Source: Petaurus breviceps papuanus
Lineage: Eukaryota > Chordata > Mammalia > Diprotodontia > Petauridae
DNA length: 64,000 nt
NCBI GenBank assembly: GCA_028583685.1
Contig: JAMXIF010001210.1
Coordinates: 5,502,194 to 5,566,193, forward strand
Direction of reading: 5' to 3'
The translations under genes and the position numbers were made by a program. Of the stretch, positions 1 to 11,794 are shown one piece after another (position 1 is the stretch's first letter; each line of letters starts with the position of its first letter). The notes below the pieces were generated by a model that saw only the letters and a program-made list of their open reading frames with translations, searched no databases and had not been told where the DNA came from.

Positions 1-640
1 TCTCAAAACTTGTTTTAGCCATCTTAATAAAAATCTGAGACTTTACAATCCAACAAGTTTTTGATGTTACACTATTTGAACCTAAGAATTGATCATTTTA
101 TAGCCATAAGATTTAGTCTTTGTTAACAGATCTTCCTGGTTATTAGTCAGCTTACTTTGGAATAGGGTAAGGTTCTGTAGCTGAAGCTGAGGTCACAGCT
201 TGTGTTAAATAAGATGGGCCAGCATGTAATTGCCGTGTTTCTCCTGAGAGAAAGTTTCCTTCCTAGACTGATTTAAAGGCATCAGAATAATAAGATCCAT
301 CTCATCAAGAGATATTAGTCATTCAATTTCCAGCTATATACCTTGGGGATTTAAAGCAGCCACAAAGTGATACAATCAATAATTATTTTCTGTTCCCTGC
401 AATGTCCACAGCAGATATACTTGGCATGTAAAAACATAGAGACAGACCCCAAAAGGCTCCCTCCCTCCCACCTTACTGGTTATACCACAATGTTGTTAAC
501 TCCATGTGCCAGGGATCACCCATAATGTAAAGTCAGTAATTGCACTACATTAAATGTTTGCTAGAGTTTTATTCCTTCTCATTCTTCCAGAATTAGATAT
601 TGTACTGCTTTCTAGGGGAAAAAATGGCTACTTTAATGTA
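1..640. other. Unique intronic sequence
   Basis: AT-rich sequence without a repeat family I recognise and without a convincing coding frame. The end (about 645-672, 'ttattaagcacttacta') resembles the first bases of repeat family Q. Confidence 0.4.
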
Positions 641-692
641 ATTTGATGGGTATTTATTAAGCACTTACTATTTATAAGCTATTGCTCTAGAC

Positions 693-806
693 CAGGGCAG
701 GAGATCTGAGGCCTTGAGGTCACGTGTGGTTTTCTAGGTCCTCAAGTGCAGTCCTTTGAGGAATCCAGTTTGGGTTTGGCCTCAAGCCCACAGTTCACCA
801 CTCCTG
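693..806 (+). mobile_element. hAT (Charlie-like) non-autonomous element, short copy
   Basis: The left end 'cagggcaggagatctgaggc' and the right end 'gttcaccactcctg' form the inverted termini seen in the better copies at 41505-41672 and 49227-49387. The left flank is 'ctctagac', a fit to the NTCTAGAN target favoured by Charlie-type hAT elements; the right flank 'gtctaggc' (806-813) is a 6/8 match. Confidence 0.7.
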
Positions 807-1835
807 TCTAGGCTATGGGGATGCAAAGGACAAAAAATTTTTTTCAGTAATAAAAGGACTATGTGTGAAAAACTCTTTACTCTTGCTTATTTACAGATAT
901 ATGAAACGACAGAGGACAAAGGTGTATGTATATATATGTGTATATATATAACACATATATGTGTGTGCATATGTATATGTGTGTATCTGTACATACCTGT
1001 GCACATACATAATTGTATGCATGTGTAAATGTAAGGTGCTAGGTCCACCAATATCCCTTCCACTGCTATGAATCATTAGAAATGATGATAAGGTGATGAA
1101 ATTAGAGATAAAGGGAAATTTCCGTGAGGGAATCACCTTTTTTAAAGAACTAGGAGGAATATACTTCATTGTTACTGGGGGAAATTTAGGAGTATGGCGT
1201 ATTGTCAATGCAATGTTCACAGCATTAACAGTGACTATGTATATGCTGGCACAGTTATGAATAGAAAAATATAACAGACTTTCCATATCAAAGCCAGAAG
1301 TAAAACATTTATTTAGACCTCAGGAAGTCAAATCCCAACATCAGAAAACCGGATTCATCCTAGCACCAAAGAAGTTAATATACTGTAATACAGGAGGGGG
1401 CAACACCATCCCAAAGCCTTCCCACAAACCAACACTCATAAGCCTCCTGTCCCCTTGCCTACTTCCTTTCTCTCCCATCACACTAATTATTCTGACTCCC
1501 AGTTTTCTCTTGGCTCTGCTCCACCTCTTCAGCAAGCTCCTCCCACCACAGACTCCATGTGATTACATTTGGCCTATTTAGGGTTGGTCAGGGAAGATCT
1601 TCAAATTCCCATTACTGTTACCTATGAACAGTAAAAAAAAAAAAAAAAAGTTACTAGATTTTCCAGAGGGAAAACATGTTCTGATGCTGGAGTATATAAT
1701 TATTTTTTTTTAATACTCAGCCAATGATCAGGAATCTGTATGTGTGCAGACCATGTAAATTTTCATTGATAATGCTGATGAAGTATATTTTTCAATTTTT
1801 TAAAATTTTTTCCATTTTGTTATATTTGTTATACA
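807..1835. other. Unclassified sequence with TG/TA and poly-A stretches
   Basis: Contains a TG/TA-rich stretch at about 921-1030 and a 17-base A run at about 1633-1649. The rest, including a C/T-rich piece at 1400-1540, matches no family I know. Minus-strand frames here read mostly through low-complexity sequence and are not credible genes. Confidence 0.4.
921..1030. repeat. TG/TA low-complexity microsatellite
   Basis: Imperfect alternation of 'tatatatgtg' and 'acacatatatgtgtgtgc' units, purine-pyrimidine alternating throughout. Confidence 0.85.
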
Positions 1836-1837
1836 GA

Positions 1838-2070
1838 ATGCTCAGCCTGGAGTCAAGAAGACCTGAGTTCAAATGTGGTTCCAGACATTTACTAGTTATG
1901 TGACCCTTGGCAAGTCATTTAACCTTTGTTTACCTCAGTTTCCTCAACTGACAAACGTGGATGATAATAGCACCTATCTTTCAGGGTTGTTTTGAGGATC
2001 AAATGAGATAATATTTGTAAAAGACATTGCCTGGCACATAGTAGACACTTAATAAAAGCTTATTCTTTTT
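1838..2070 (+). mobile_element. MIR/THER1-type SINE
   Basis: Plus-strand tRNA-derived SINE: 'gagttcaaatgtggttcc' (B-box region), then 'ctcagtttcctcaactg', 'gatcaaatgagataat' and the tail 'ggcacatagtagacactta'. Nearly full length and moderately diverged. A close relative lies at 35487-35715. Confidence 0.85.
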
Positions 2071-2079
2071 TCTTTCCCG

Positions 2080-4145
2080 TTACCTCTTCCAAAATATGGA
2101 CTTTATATTTTTAGCTATGCTACAATAACACTACCCAAATAGCTTAATCAACTTTACTTGCATAAAAGTACAAAATTATAGATGCTGTGTCAGTCTTTGG
2201 TAAAACTTGACTGACTGCTGGTAAGAATGTAAATAATGGACAGAATGAACTACTCTGTAGAAGAGTAGGGCATATTGAGGGAAGGCAATCTAAAATTCAA
2301 CTTCAGGTGCCTATCATCGATGGTAACTTTTGGCATCAATTTCAGAAGTTTCAAGAAAAATAATGCACTTTTACAGAACCTCAAATTTCCTTGTAATGTG
2401 TTCATATAGTTAGAAATTTTAGATGGTTAGCTACTGGTCTACTATTTCATATCTACTAGCAAATTAAAATTTGAAAACTGATTAAAAGTTTCAGAGGGAT
2501 TGTAATCTAGTCAAACAGTCTACATTTACCCACAGGTTGTATTGGGGGTATGTTTTTTTTTTTTTTAAATATCCCCATATAACTAAGGCTAACACTTTGG
2601 CAAAGGGTTTCTTGTTCAGAATCTCAGAATAGGCCTGTTTACTAACAAAGCACAGCTTTATGCTTTCAGAAACTTTTAATATCAAACAAAAAAGAAGTTT
2701 GAGGTATGCATACAAATAAAAATCATGAGGTTGAAAGTTACAAAGGTGAAAAGATTCAACAGCCATCTTGGAAATCTACCAAAAAAAATTAGTGAGTATG
2801 AAAAAGTCTTACGCAGATAATTCATGATTTTGAAACCAATACATGCATGCATATCAGACCTCATTACAATATTTCTAGCTGATCAAAGGAGCCTGCATTT
2901 TCCAAAAACAAAAAATTTATGAAAGCCCAAATCTGTATCATCAGTAGAACATGTTACACCAAGTACAAATCCTCTCCCAGAATGAGATCCTTCAGCTGTA
3001 CAGCCGCTATGTGCTTGATGTTAGATTATAAAGGCTGAAGGAAGTAGGAATGCATAAACCTTTAAGGATGATCAGCTGCAGGGGTGTCATCAGTCAGTTT
3101 CTGAAAGGCATCCCCATATGAGAATGTCAGCTTTCTGGCTGACTATGCTCAGCTGGATCCATTTGAACTTCATCAGCAAGGGTCATCTGCTTCTTAGATA
3201 CAAGGCAAGTTGTTTCTTAAGTCTTTGCACTCTTCGGAGTTACTGGCATTGTCATAATTAGCATGTTACAGCAGGGATAGAACATAATTTGGAAAAGTAA
3301 AATGAAAGTTAGCACCCACAATGGAAGCAAAAACACAAATTTTGTAAGGAATGAGACTGAAAGAAAATAGCAAATAAAAAGAAAATTAGTTTGCTAGAAC
3401 TTTCCAGTTCAGACGCTGTTTGGGGTCCCTACATTTGTGCATTTAATCATTTGCCGAGTACATGAATGTAAAGCTTCCTCCCATGAAGCATAAGGGAAAA
3501 TAATTTCTTGGAAATTCTGCTTTATATCCCTGTCCTCACCCTTAGTGTGATTGATGTCTCTTCTTTTTGAGGGATGATTTCTTCCCTCAAACACTTTTTT
3601 ATAAAACACTTTCAGAGGTATGTGTGGGGGAACAATCAACTGAGTAAGAGACTGGCATATAAAACACTAGCATTAGCAAAACACAATTGTCAATTGTCCT
3701 TGAAAGACCACTAAGGTAGGCCATGTTAAATTGAGAGGGACAGTCTTAGAGCTGAAATAAAGCACACTAAACTATTACATTGCTAGTATTCAAGGGCAAA
3801 ATACTCCTGTAGTTGTATTTTGGGGAAAAAAAGCACAGTCATAACTAGTCCTTAGGGGGAGCAACCAGTGCCATTTTCCTGGAACATTTAATTCCCTCTG
3901 CCACTATGCCAACTCCTCTCCAGGTCCTAAAAGAATTATAAGCCACTGTCAGGGGTTGGCTCACACCCTGTATTCTCATTCTCATATTGAACTTGGTTTG
4001 AGTCAAATTCTAAAATGCATCTGGAAAGCCTATAATGCAGAAATCCCACAAATATACAGCTTAAACAACTACCAGAATTGCAAGAGAGATAATGGGACTG
4101 CAAGACATATTCTTGTCTTTATGTTGCTTAACAAAATAATGAAGA
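2080..4145. other. Unique intronic sequence
   Basis: About 2 kb with no repeat family or gene recognised; a T12 run lies near 2553. The minus-strand open frames (2491-2864, 3409-3639) have no family resemblance and no splice context. Confidence 0.4.
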
Positions 4146-4151
4146 GGAACA

Positions 4152-4289
4152 TCAACCTCAGCCTCAATTTTCTCATCTGTAAAACGGGGATAATGATAGC
4201 ACTTACCTGAAAGGGTTGTTATGAAGACCCAATGAGATAATAATTGTAAAGCACTATGCAAACCTGTAAGAGCTATATAAATGCTATCC
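4152..4289 (+). mobile_element. MIR/THER1-type SINE, 3' half
   Basis: Begins at 'cctcaattttctcatctg' and continues through 'ggttgttatgaagaccc' and 'gcactatgcaaacctgtaag'. The tRNA-related head is missing. Confidence 0.8.
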
Positions 4290-4710
4290 ATTCAATGTGC
4301 ATGGAAGGCAGCTCAGCAGAAAACTTAAGCTAGGAAAAGAGAGTGGTAGAATAATATGCTCAGGTTATGGGAGAACCATAACAGCCCTATAATTTGCAAT
4401 CACTTTGCTACAAGTTTCTACATGCAAAGGAAGATAAAAAAAAAGATTAAAAGAAGATAAAAGAGGACCTTGATTTTGAATGTCATGATAGTATGCACTG
4501 CAATAAAAACCTAGATCAAAAACTCCCTGAAGTCAGGGACAGGACCATTCAGTATCTCCCCACATCAGCTAATGGGAGGTTGCTTCAGTAATAGGAATCC
4601 AATCAACACCTGCTGAAAAGGAGTCTTTGGTATTTTGAAGGATCGTATGATGCCTCGGGGGTTTCTATATCACCACCAACAAAATTTCATCTGCCATTAT
4701 TAATGCAGAA

Positions 4711-4805
4711 TTATAGAAGTTTATAGATGCCAGGGGCCTTTGAGATAATCTACTCTAACCCCTTTATATTATAGATAAGGAAACTGAAGCCCGAGAGTTT
4801 GGCTC
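4711..4805 (+). mobile_element. MIR/CR1-type fragment
   Basis: 'tttgagataatctactctaa' followed by 'agataaggaaactgaagccc' fits the common mammalian 'gatcatctagtccaacc ... gaggaaactgaggccc' repeat. Short and diverged. Confidence 0.6.
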
Positions 4806-5070
4806 ATTGGGACTGTTGGCAGTTTCTTTCCCTTAAAAAAAAAAAAAAGAATGTGGTCACCTGGACCTTAAAGTCCTATAGAAATGTGAGATATTATAAA
4901 TTGAATTATAAAACCCAAGGGATACATTTAGTCTAGTTGTGATCATCCTGAATCTTAATATGAATCCCATCTTTCAGGGATGGAGGCTTATATGTAAAGA
5001 GGCTGGCTTTTCTTTCGTGTAAGATACCGTATAAATTCACTATGTCATACTATTTTCTTTGATTCTAATT

Positions 5071-5196
5071 GTGAGAGTTAAACATGGGCAATCCACTTAA
5101 TTTCTCTGGGTCTCATTTTCTGCATCTGTAAAATGAAGGGGTTGGAATATATGAACTTTCAACTCCTTTCTAGCTCTAATTTCTATGATCCTATGA
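5071..5196 (+). mobile_element. MIR-type SINE fragment
   Basis: 'ggtctcattttctgcatctg' then 'aaaatgaaggggttggaat' and 'ctttctagctctaatttct': the 3' half of a MIR-like SINE. Confidence 0.7.
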
Positions 5197-5284
5197 GCAT
5201 TTAGACAAAATTCCTTGAAATTCACTAATTTCAAAACAGTAAGAGACCTAGAAATGGCCAAAATTGGTCATTCATAAAAGTAAC

Positions 5285-5415
5285 TCAATACAATTTCATT
5301 CAACTGAACATTTCTAAACGGACCTGCTATGTGTTCCATGCTGAACAAGGTGATGAAGAAGTACAAAGATGAATACAATATATTCACTGTCCCTAAGAAT
5401 CTTACAGTCATGTAG
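5285..5415 (+). repeat. Family Q repeat, 5' fragment
   Basis: 'cctgctatgtgttccatgct' then 'ttcactgtccctaagaatct' matches the opening of the longer family Q copy at 21074-21815. Confidence 0.55.
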
Positions 5416-5419
5416 GTGT

Positions 5420-6245
5420 GATAAGTCGTACATACAGCTATGTAAGAGGCTTTTTGGAAAACGCTCCCAGATTTCTTAACACAGAGTCACCCTTAAGGAC
5501 AGGGGCAGGAGGAAAGGGGGAGGAAGGGGGAGATTGCCTAGGCATCCCTAGGTTTCTTAAAATGGAGGCACTCTTTGTCCCCTGTCACATGGGTGAGTTA
5601 TCCTTTGATTGGTTACGTTTCTACAACTGGTGAGCTGGAGACAGTTGCTTTTTCGCTTGGTCTCTCTTTCTGAATGACCTGCTTTCCTTGCTGCATCCAG
5701 ACAGTGAAAATAACTTGTTACAAGAGGGGAAGGACTTTTTACCCTCACTCTTTTACCTTGACTCTAGCTCCAAGAAATGGGTTCACTGGTGTTGTGTTGG
5801 TTTCTGTTCTGTATTGTTTGTCCTTCTTAGTATTAGGTGGCAGAGGGGATTAGACAATATGGGGATTTTCAACTTGGAAATGAAACTGTATGGAATGAAG
5901 CTGAGTTATGAACCTAATCCCTTTTCCTTCCCTGGAGACTGAGGTATAAGGTGGGGAGGGAAAGGGACATAAAGCCTCCAAAATATGTTGGGAAGAGTAA
6001 GTTTCTATATTCGTGCTGTTACTTGTTGAAGTACATATTTCTTTGTAAAATCTAATCTGATTGTTAGTGGCTAAATAGAGTTAGGATGCAAAGGTCCCCA
6101 CTCCTCTACAATTGAGGGAATACCAACTATGGAGGTGGATGAACCAATAGCAGAGTGCCTAAATGTCCCCAATTTCCCATAAAGGTATAGGATAATACCT
6201 TTCTGGCCTTCCAGGTTGTGAGGGCTATAATAGTGTTATATCTAT
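5420..6245. other. Unique sequence, no gene recognised
   Basis: Slightly more GC-rich than its surroundings. The plus-strand frames at 5418-5633 and 5688-5942 resemble no family I know and lack splice context. An old LTR cannot be excluded. Confidence 0.35.
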
Positions 6246-6257
6246 AATTTATTTTTA

Positions 6258-6386
6258 TTCTTTTGCCTTTTGGAGGGCAATTGGGGTTAAGTAACTTGCC
6301 CAAGGTTACATGGCTAGTTTTTTTTGTGTGGGTGTTAAGTATCTGAGGCCGGAACCGAACTCTGGTCCTCCAGACTCTACAGCTGT
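6258..6386 (-). mobile_element. Marsupial tRNA-derived SINE
   Basis: Reverse copy: 'ttttggagggcaattggggt', 'taacttgcccaaggttacat', 'cgaactctggtcctccagac'. The tRNA head at the right end is cut short. Confidence 0.85.
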
Positions 6387-6451
6387 AATTTAAAAAATGT
6401 ATACAATGAAACATATGATGTGGGGGTATTTATTATTATTATTTATTAATC

Positions 6452-6556
6452 CCAGTGAATTGCCTGGAAGCCCAAGAAATTAAGAGATTTGCTTGTAATC
6501 ATACAGCTAGAATGTCAGAAGCAGGATTTGAATCTAAGTCTTCCTGTCTCCAACAT
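6452..6556 (-). mobile_element. MIR-type SINE fragment
   Basis: 'cccaagaaattaagagattt', 'catacagctagaatgtcaga' and 'ggatttgaatctaagtcttc' are the reverse of the MIR core and B-box region. Confidence 0.7.
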
Positions 6557-6621
6557 ATAGTGAGAGTAAAAGAGTCCTAAGAGAGAAGCAAATATGTGCA
6601 GATTACAGGGATACCCTAATA

Positions 6622-6812
6622 ATTTCTAGTCGGATGGGACCTTAAGGATCATCCAGTCCAATGTCCTGATTTTACAGTTGACCAAAATGAAACTCAAGGA
6701 AATTAAGTGAATTGTCCAAGGTCATTAAAATAGTAGGTACTTGATGGCAGGATTTTACCCAGATCATTTTTACTCCAAGTTCAGTGTTTTATCTATTGCC
6801 ATCTGCTGCCTC
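6622..6812 (-). mobile_element. MIR/THER2-type SINE
   Basis: 'gatcatccagtccaatgtcc', 'aattaagtgaattgtccaag' and 'gctgcctcagtt' follow the order of the common 'gaggaaactgaggcc ... aagtgacttgcccaag' repeat. Confidence 0.65.
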
Positions 6813-6819
6813 AGTTAAC

Positions 6820-7655
6820 TATTTACATGAAAACAGAGAAGTTAGTCTCATATAAAAAATATATATCTGCATAGACAGTAATCAATGGAAGCAGGTTGAT
6901 GTTCAAGAAAATCAGTGTTGGTTCATCTCAAGTGCTAATTTAGATAATTTTTCACCATTCAAGGTGGTCAGGTGAATGACAGTGTGCTTTTATATAGGTT
7001 GGACATACATCAATGCATTTATTATAAAATGTTAGGGTAATGTTACATGGGTAATGTCACTGTAATTTTAGAAAGCTAAGGAAGTTAGTACTTAGTGGTA
7101 AAACAGCCCTTTTACAAAAAGTTCATTTTTATTTACTATACAAAGCAGTCCTATCAAAGGCAATAATGCTTCAATAAGAGTCTCTGTCTTGATTTGAAGG
7201 TCAATAGTTAATAAACAAAACTTTATTTGGTATGAACCTACCCAAAGATATCACTATAAGAAGATTATCAGAGGGTTGAAGGGTTTTTTCCAGATATTTA
7301 AGTGGATCATATTTCTGCCTTGTGATTGGCTTTTGAAAGTCTCTTTTGGTATGCTAGAAGCTACTTCAAATATATTAATTCTACCAATTATATTCTTTAA
7401 GCCTCAGGGCAAAAAAGCTGGTTCTAAAAGTCTATCTTAGCAAAGGTATGTGTCAGAGAGGAATGTGATTATAAAGGTTAAGCTGCATTTGCACTTACAC
7501 CAACAAAGTGACCTCTCCCATCTTTGTCCTCTTTACATTCCTCCTACTGGAGTAAAAAGTCTGAACTCTGATTTTATTGTTTAAAGGGGAAAATTGTTTG
7601 ATAAAATGGATTTCACAAATCTTTCCGATTTTTCTTTTATTTGTAGTCCTCCCTC
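6820..7655. other. Unique intronic sequence
   Basis: No recognised repeat or gene; AT-rich. Confidence 0.35.
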
Positions 7656-7659
7656 CTTC

Positions 7660-8065
7660 CATTTTCAACCTTGAATGGCATTAGGATGACTGATTAACTA
7701 GACATCTTGACAAACATTTTTTAGGTGGTTTTATACTCCATTGCTTTTCTCTGCTGTATGAAATGGCATTGTTCATAATTTTTCGTTAATCCTTCTTTGG
7801 AAGATTTTAGAGTTTTTATTCTAACCTGTTATTCCCTCTGATAAACATAACTTTCCATTAGGTAAATCAGATGCTTTCTCACTCTGACATTTTCTGAGCT
7901 CTTTTGGTCTTTTTTGCTATACCAGTTAATTTACATTGGTCAAACTTCTTGATGAAATTATCGTAGTCAATGTCAATATAATTTTCTTATCCACTTCCCA
8001 TTTTTGATATCCAATTACTTTTGTAAGTAGTTCAGGGTTAAGTTATCTCAAGTATATTAGTTTTT
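7660..8065 (-). repeat. Unclassified interspersed repeat X, copy 1
   Basis: Aligns by eye with 13374-13700 over several hundred bases, e.g. 'attttctgagctcttttggt' here against 'agtttctgagttcttttggc' there, and 'gaaattatcgtagtcaatgt' against 'aaattgtgataatcagagta'. The minus strand of both copies carries a similar peptide with the pattern Y-x-N-F-x-x-K-x-x-x-C-K. I do not know the family. Confidence 0.5.
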
Positions 8066-8069
8066 TATC

Positions 8070-9200
8070 AAAATTTTTGTTTTATAAAATCATTTTATTT
8101 TTATTATGATACATTGAAAAGATAAACATTTCAATAAGCAAAGAATAGCAAAATGAGGATTGCATATGAAATGGTGAACTGTCATTTAAAGTTTGTCTTT
8201 TTAAAATATAACTACTTTGTTAATATTTTACTTAATCTTTTTGTACTGATATTCATTAGGGATATTGGTTTAGAATTTTCTTTCTCTGCTTTAATCTCTC
8301 TCTCCTTTAGGTTAGGGCCATATTTATCTCATAAGAGTTTGCTAAGAAATGCTCCTTACCAATTTAAAAAATAATTATACGATATTAGAATTGCTCCTTC
8401 AGGATTTGAAAGAAATCACTTACAAATCTTGTCCAGTGGGAGTTCCTTTATGGATTATTCAATTTACTTTCTCTATGACTGAATTATTTAATATCTATTT
8501 CTGTTCTGTTAACCTGGGTATTTTACATGTTTTTAATATTTATCCATTCCAATTAAATAAGCAATTGCATTGGTACACAACTGGACAAAATAATTTTCAG
8601 CAAATTATTTTATTTCCTATTTATTTCTGTGAATCACTATTTTCATTTTTGATATCAGTAATTTTGCTTCCATCTCTCTTTTTATCAAATTAGCTAATAT
8701 TTAATTTATTTTATTAGTTTTTTAAAAAGTTCCTAGCTTTATCAATTTAGTGTTTTTGTTTATAATTTTATTTTTCAATTTTCAGAATTTCTATTTTTTT
8801 TCCATATTTATGTCTCAGTTTCCTCATCCATAAATCATGGATAATACTAGAAGCTGCTTCCCATAATTTCTGTGAGAATCAAATGGGATAACATTTGTAA
8901 AGTGCTTTATAAACTTTAAGGTGTTATATAAATGTTATCATCATCATCAGTGGTTTTCTAGTTTTGTTCTGTTTTTAGTTGCAAACCTAATTCATGGGTC
9001 TGTTCTTTTTGCTGTTGTTGATAGTACTTAGCAATATACATTTTCTTTCAAGGACTGCTTTGGCTGTATTTCAAATGTCATGGTATATTGCCTCATTGTT
9101 GTCATTTTCACTGACATTATCTACTGTCAGTATGTTTGTTCTTTCACCCATCAATTCTGTTGTGACCATAGTGATTACATTTAGAAGAATTCACATCTCA
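8070..9200 (-). mobile_element. LINE-1, ORF2 region, interrupted by a SINE
   Basis: Minus-strand L1 read in reverse: 'tttttgatatcagtaatttt', 'atcaaattagctaatattta', and after the SINE 'aaggactgctttggctgtat' and 'gcctcattgttgtcattttc', all familiar from reverse-transcribed L1 ORF2. Truncated at both ends, with many stops. Confidence 0.8.
8809..8949 (+). mobile_element. MIR/THER1 SINE inside the L1
   Basis: 'tatgtctcagtttcctcatc', 'gagaatcaaatgggataaca' and 'ttgtaaagtgctttataaac'. L1 sequence resumes on both sides. Confidence 0.85.
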
Positions 9201-9244
9201 TGCCTTCCCCGTGTCTCAGGATGTTTAGCAGATTCATGAAAAAT

Positions 9245-9315
9245 ATAGCCAGGAAAATTTCCCTAAAATAAGGCTGCCTAAGTTACAAGTAATATTGGAT
9301 AAGGAAGTCAAAGAT
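9245..9315. other. Short unclassified spacer
   Basis: Between the L1 fragment and a family Q fragment; nothing recognised. Confidence 0.3.
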
Positions 9316-9319
9316 ATTT

Positions 9320-9480
9320 CCTCAGTCAACAAATATTCATTAAGCATCTACTGTGCACCAGACACTGTGCAAAGAAAGTTCTGTGAATATAAAGGCCAAA
9401 AAAAAAGAGAAAAAAAAATGCCTGATCTTGAGGAGCTCATAGTCTGATAATGCAGATAAAATGCAATCATGTGTTTATTA
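9320..9480 (+). repeat. Family Q repeat, 5' fragment
   Basis: 'aagcatctactgtgcaccag', 'acactgtgcaaagaaagttc' and 'gatcttgaggagctcatagt' are the opening part of the family Q element. Confidence 0.7.
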
Positions 9481-9484
9481 TTTC

Positions 9485-10160
9485 TGCTTTTATACACTTA
9501 CTTATGAAGTTTTCAGTGCCCTAACACGGGGTCAATGCTTTGTAAAGGTACCAGTCACACCTTAGAAATCCTATATATACGCATATACAAACATACATGG
9601 AACACGTGTGTATATATGTCTGCCTTTCACTTTCACCAGGGATCCATCCCGTCCAACTTTCCTAAATTCTATTCAAGTCCTTAACTTCCTTCTTACTTAT
9701 CTTTTTGTTCCTGTCTCCTAGGGATGAAAGGGACACCTAGAGTATTTAAGTATAAAACTTTTTGTCCATTTCTTTCGTGTAATTGGATTAATTTTTCCCT
9801 CAAGTACTTCAATTTTATGCGATTCAGTGCATATATATTAAGAAATGATGTATTTAATTAAATATGATGCTCTTTGACATAACATCGTTTCCCTTATTAT
9901 TTCCTTAAACCATATCTGTTATAATTACTTCCTCATCTGTGATCACAATTGTTATCCTTTATTCTTTAAATGCACCTGAAGAATAAAAACTTCTGCTCCA
10001 ATACCTCATTTTAACACTCTATGAATATAATTAAAGTGTGTTTCATAGGAACAACATGTTGTTGGATTCTGTTTCCTAAGACAGTATATTTATCACTCTT
10101 TCATGTGTGAAATCATACCTTTTACATGATATAAATATTATTTGTGTATTTCCCTCCACT
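9485..10160. other. Unique intronic sequence
   Basis: AT-rich, with a small 'tatatacgcatatac' stretch near 9575. Nothing else recognised. Confidence 0.35.
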
Positions 10161-10166
10161 GAACCC

Positions 10167-10320
10167 TTTTTTTTTTTAAAGCAATTGGGGTTAAGTAACT
10201 TGCTCAAGGTTACATGGCCAGGTGTTTCTGGGTGGGTGCTAAGTATCTGAGCCAGGATTCAATTCCAGGTCTCCTGACTCTGGGGCCGGCTCTTACTCAC
10301 TGTGCCACCTGGCTGCCCCA
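10167..10320 (-). mobile_element. Marsupial tRNA-derived SINE, 'gtgagtaagagc' subfamily
   Basis: Reverse copy from 'aaagcaattggggttaagta' to 'gtgccacctggctgcccca', with 'gtttctgggtgggtgctaag' in the middle. The same subfamily as 45477-45778 and 53038-53183. Confidence 0.9.
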
Positions 10321-10574
10321 TACACTTAACCTTCTTAAAGCTTCCTCTTTCCATTCCACTCAACTCTTGTTTTCTCATGGAGACACTGAGCTTGGTTTAC
10401 TCCAGTTCTAACTTTTAGGAAATCTACTAATTAGATAAGGTTTTCCTCCTTCTGTTCTAAAGTATTTATTCTCTTTGAAATTATTTCCTTCAGAGCTCTT
10501 ATTTCACTTATAACTAAGTTTATTTTTTTGTTACTTCTTAATTCACTTCTTTTAGTCAGTCCTGGGTTCACGGG

Positions 10575-10985
10575 ATGCCAGAATTTGAGAGTTGGAATGT
10601 ATGTCTTCAGCCATCTAGTTGAAGACCTCTAAGGAAGGGGGGGGGGGATCCCCTTGTATCTTCAGGAAGCTCATTACACTTTTGAATATTTGTAATTGTT
10701 GGGAATTTTTTTCCCCAATGTCAAGCTTTAATTTGCCTTTTGGCAGTTTCTTCCTATTTCTTCTTCCTGGCTCTTCCTTCTGGGGCCATGCAGAACAAGT
10801 AAGTCTTCAGATACTTGAACACAATGATCAAGGTCACTATGAGATGTTAAACGTGCTCTGTTCCTTCACTCAGTTTTTATAGGTCATGAATTCAAGGTTA
10901 TTCACTATTCTAGTTGCTGCTTTCTTGACCCTCCCCAGATCATCCACAGCTTTTTTAAACTGTGGTGCCCAGAACAGCAGTCCTC
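10575..10985 (-). mobile_element. CR1/L3-type LINE 3' region
   Basis: Reads like the reverse of the CR1/L3 3' end: 'tgccagaatttgagagttgg', 'ttctggggccatgcagaaca', 'cttcagatacttgaacacaa', 'actattctagttgctgcttt' and 'aactgtggtgcccagaacag'. Contains a G9 run near 10636. Very old. Confidence 0.75.
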
Positions 10986-11090
10986 AGTGTCCCTCTTCTC
11001 AGTCACCAAACTTCCTGAATACTCAGCAGGCTTTGACACTATTGAACATGTCTTCTTGGATTGCATATGTTATTCCTGACAGGGTTGGAC
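10986..11090 (+). mobile_element. L2 LINE fragment
   Basis: 'cagcaggctttgacactatt' and 'gaacatgtcttcttggattg' correspond to the L2 ORF2 stretch also seen at 12870-12915. Confidence 0.6.
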
Positions 11091-11094
11091 AGAG

Positions 11095-11440
11095 ATGGAG
11101 TACCCCTCTATTCCTGGAATCTATGTCACTATATATGTCCCTGGAATCTATGTGTGTATATATATATATCCCTATATGTCCCTGGAATCTATGTATAGCT
11201 GAAAATCTCATTAGCTTCAGAGATTTATTTATGCTGATTATATAGCCATTCTCTTTTTTGTTTACTTCTTGACTGACTTATTGTATTCATTTTCTTCTAT
11301 TTACTCATAAATAAACTTTTGCCCATAAATATTTAATCATAAATAAAAAAAAAACATTCATAAGGAAGCTTCGGTTCCTGGCTTTTGTCTTTATGCCATA
11401 AATGGACCCAGCACCCCCTCCTTGACTCTTGGATGGCTTG
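11095..11440. other. Unclassified; small tandem 'tccctggaatctatgt' repeats
   Basis: Three copies of 'ccctggaatctatgt' at about 11128-11190 with a TA stretch between; otherwise unique. Confidence 0.55.
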
Positions 11441-11790
11441 TTTTGTTGCTGTTTAATTGTTTTTCAATTGTGTCCAGTTCTTCATGTCCCTATTTAGGGT
11501 TTTGCTTTTTTTTTTCTTTTTGGAGGGCAATTGTGGTTAAGTGACTTGCCCAAAGTCACACTACTAGTTTTTGTATTAAGTGTCTGAGGCCAGATTTGAA
11601 CTCAGGTCCTCCTGACTCCGGGGCTGGTGCTCTATTCACTGTGTCACCTAGCCGCCCCTAGGGTTTTCTTAACAAAGATATTAGAATGGTTGCCATTTCC
11701 TCCTCCAGCTCATTTATAGGTGAGAAAAGTAGGGCAGACAGGGTTAAGAGACTTGCCCAGGGTCACACAGCTTGTAAGCACATTTGGGGT
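11441..11790 (-). mobile_element. MAR1-type SINE split by another SINE
   Basis: 'tcaattgtgtccagttcttc' ahead of the insertion, then 'ttcttaacaaagatattaga', 'tttcctcctccagctcattt' and 'cttgcccagggtcacacagc' after it. The same family as 14402-14649 and 31322-31570. Confidence 0.85.
11504..11658 (-). mobile_element. Marsupial tRNA-derived SINE with target-site duplication
   Basis: Complete reverse copy ending 'cacctagccgcccc'. 'tagggtttt' flanks it at 11495-11503 and 11659-11667, proving insertion into the older MAR1-type SINE. Confidence 0.93.
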
Positions 11791-11794
11791 CAGT

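Noticed and set aside
891-1286. 131-codon minus-strand open frame
   Set aside because: Half of it translates a TG/TA microsatellite; no family similarity.
10886-11245. 119-codon plus-strand open frame
   Set aside because: Runs through reverse CR1/L3, an L2 piece and a small tandem repeat.
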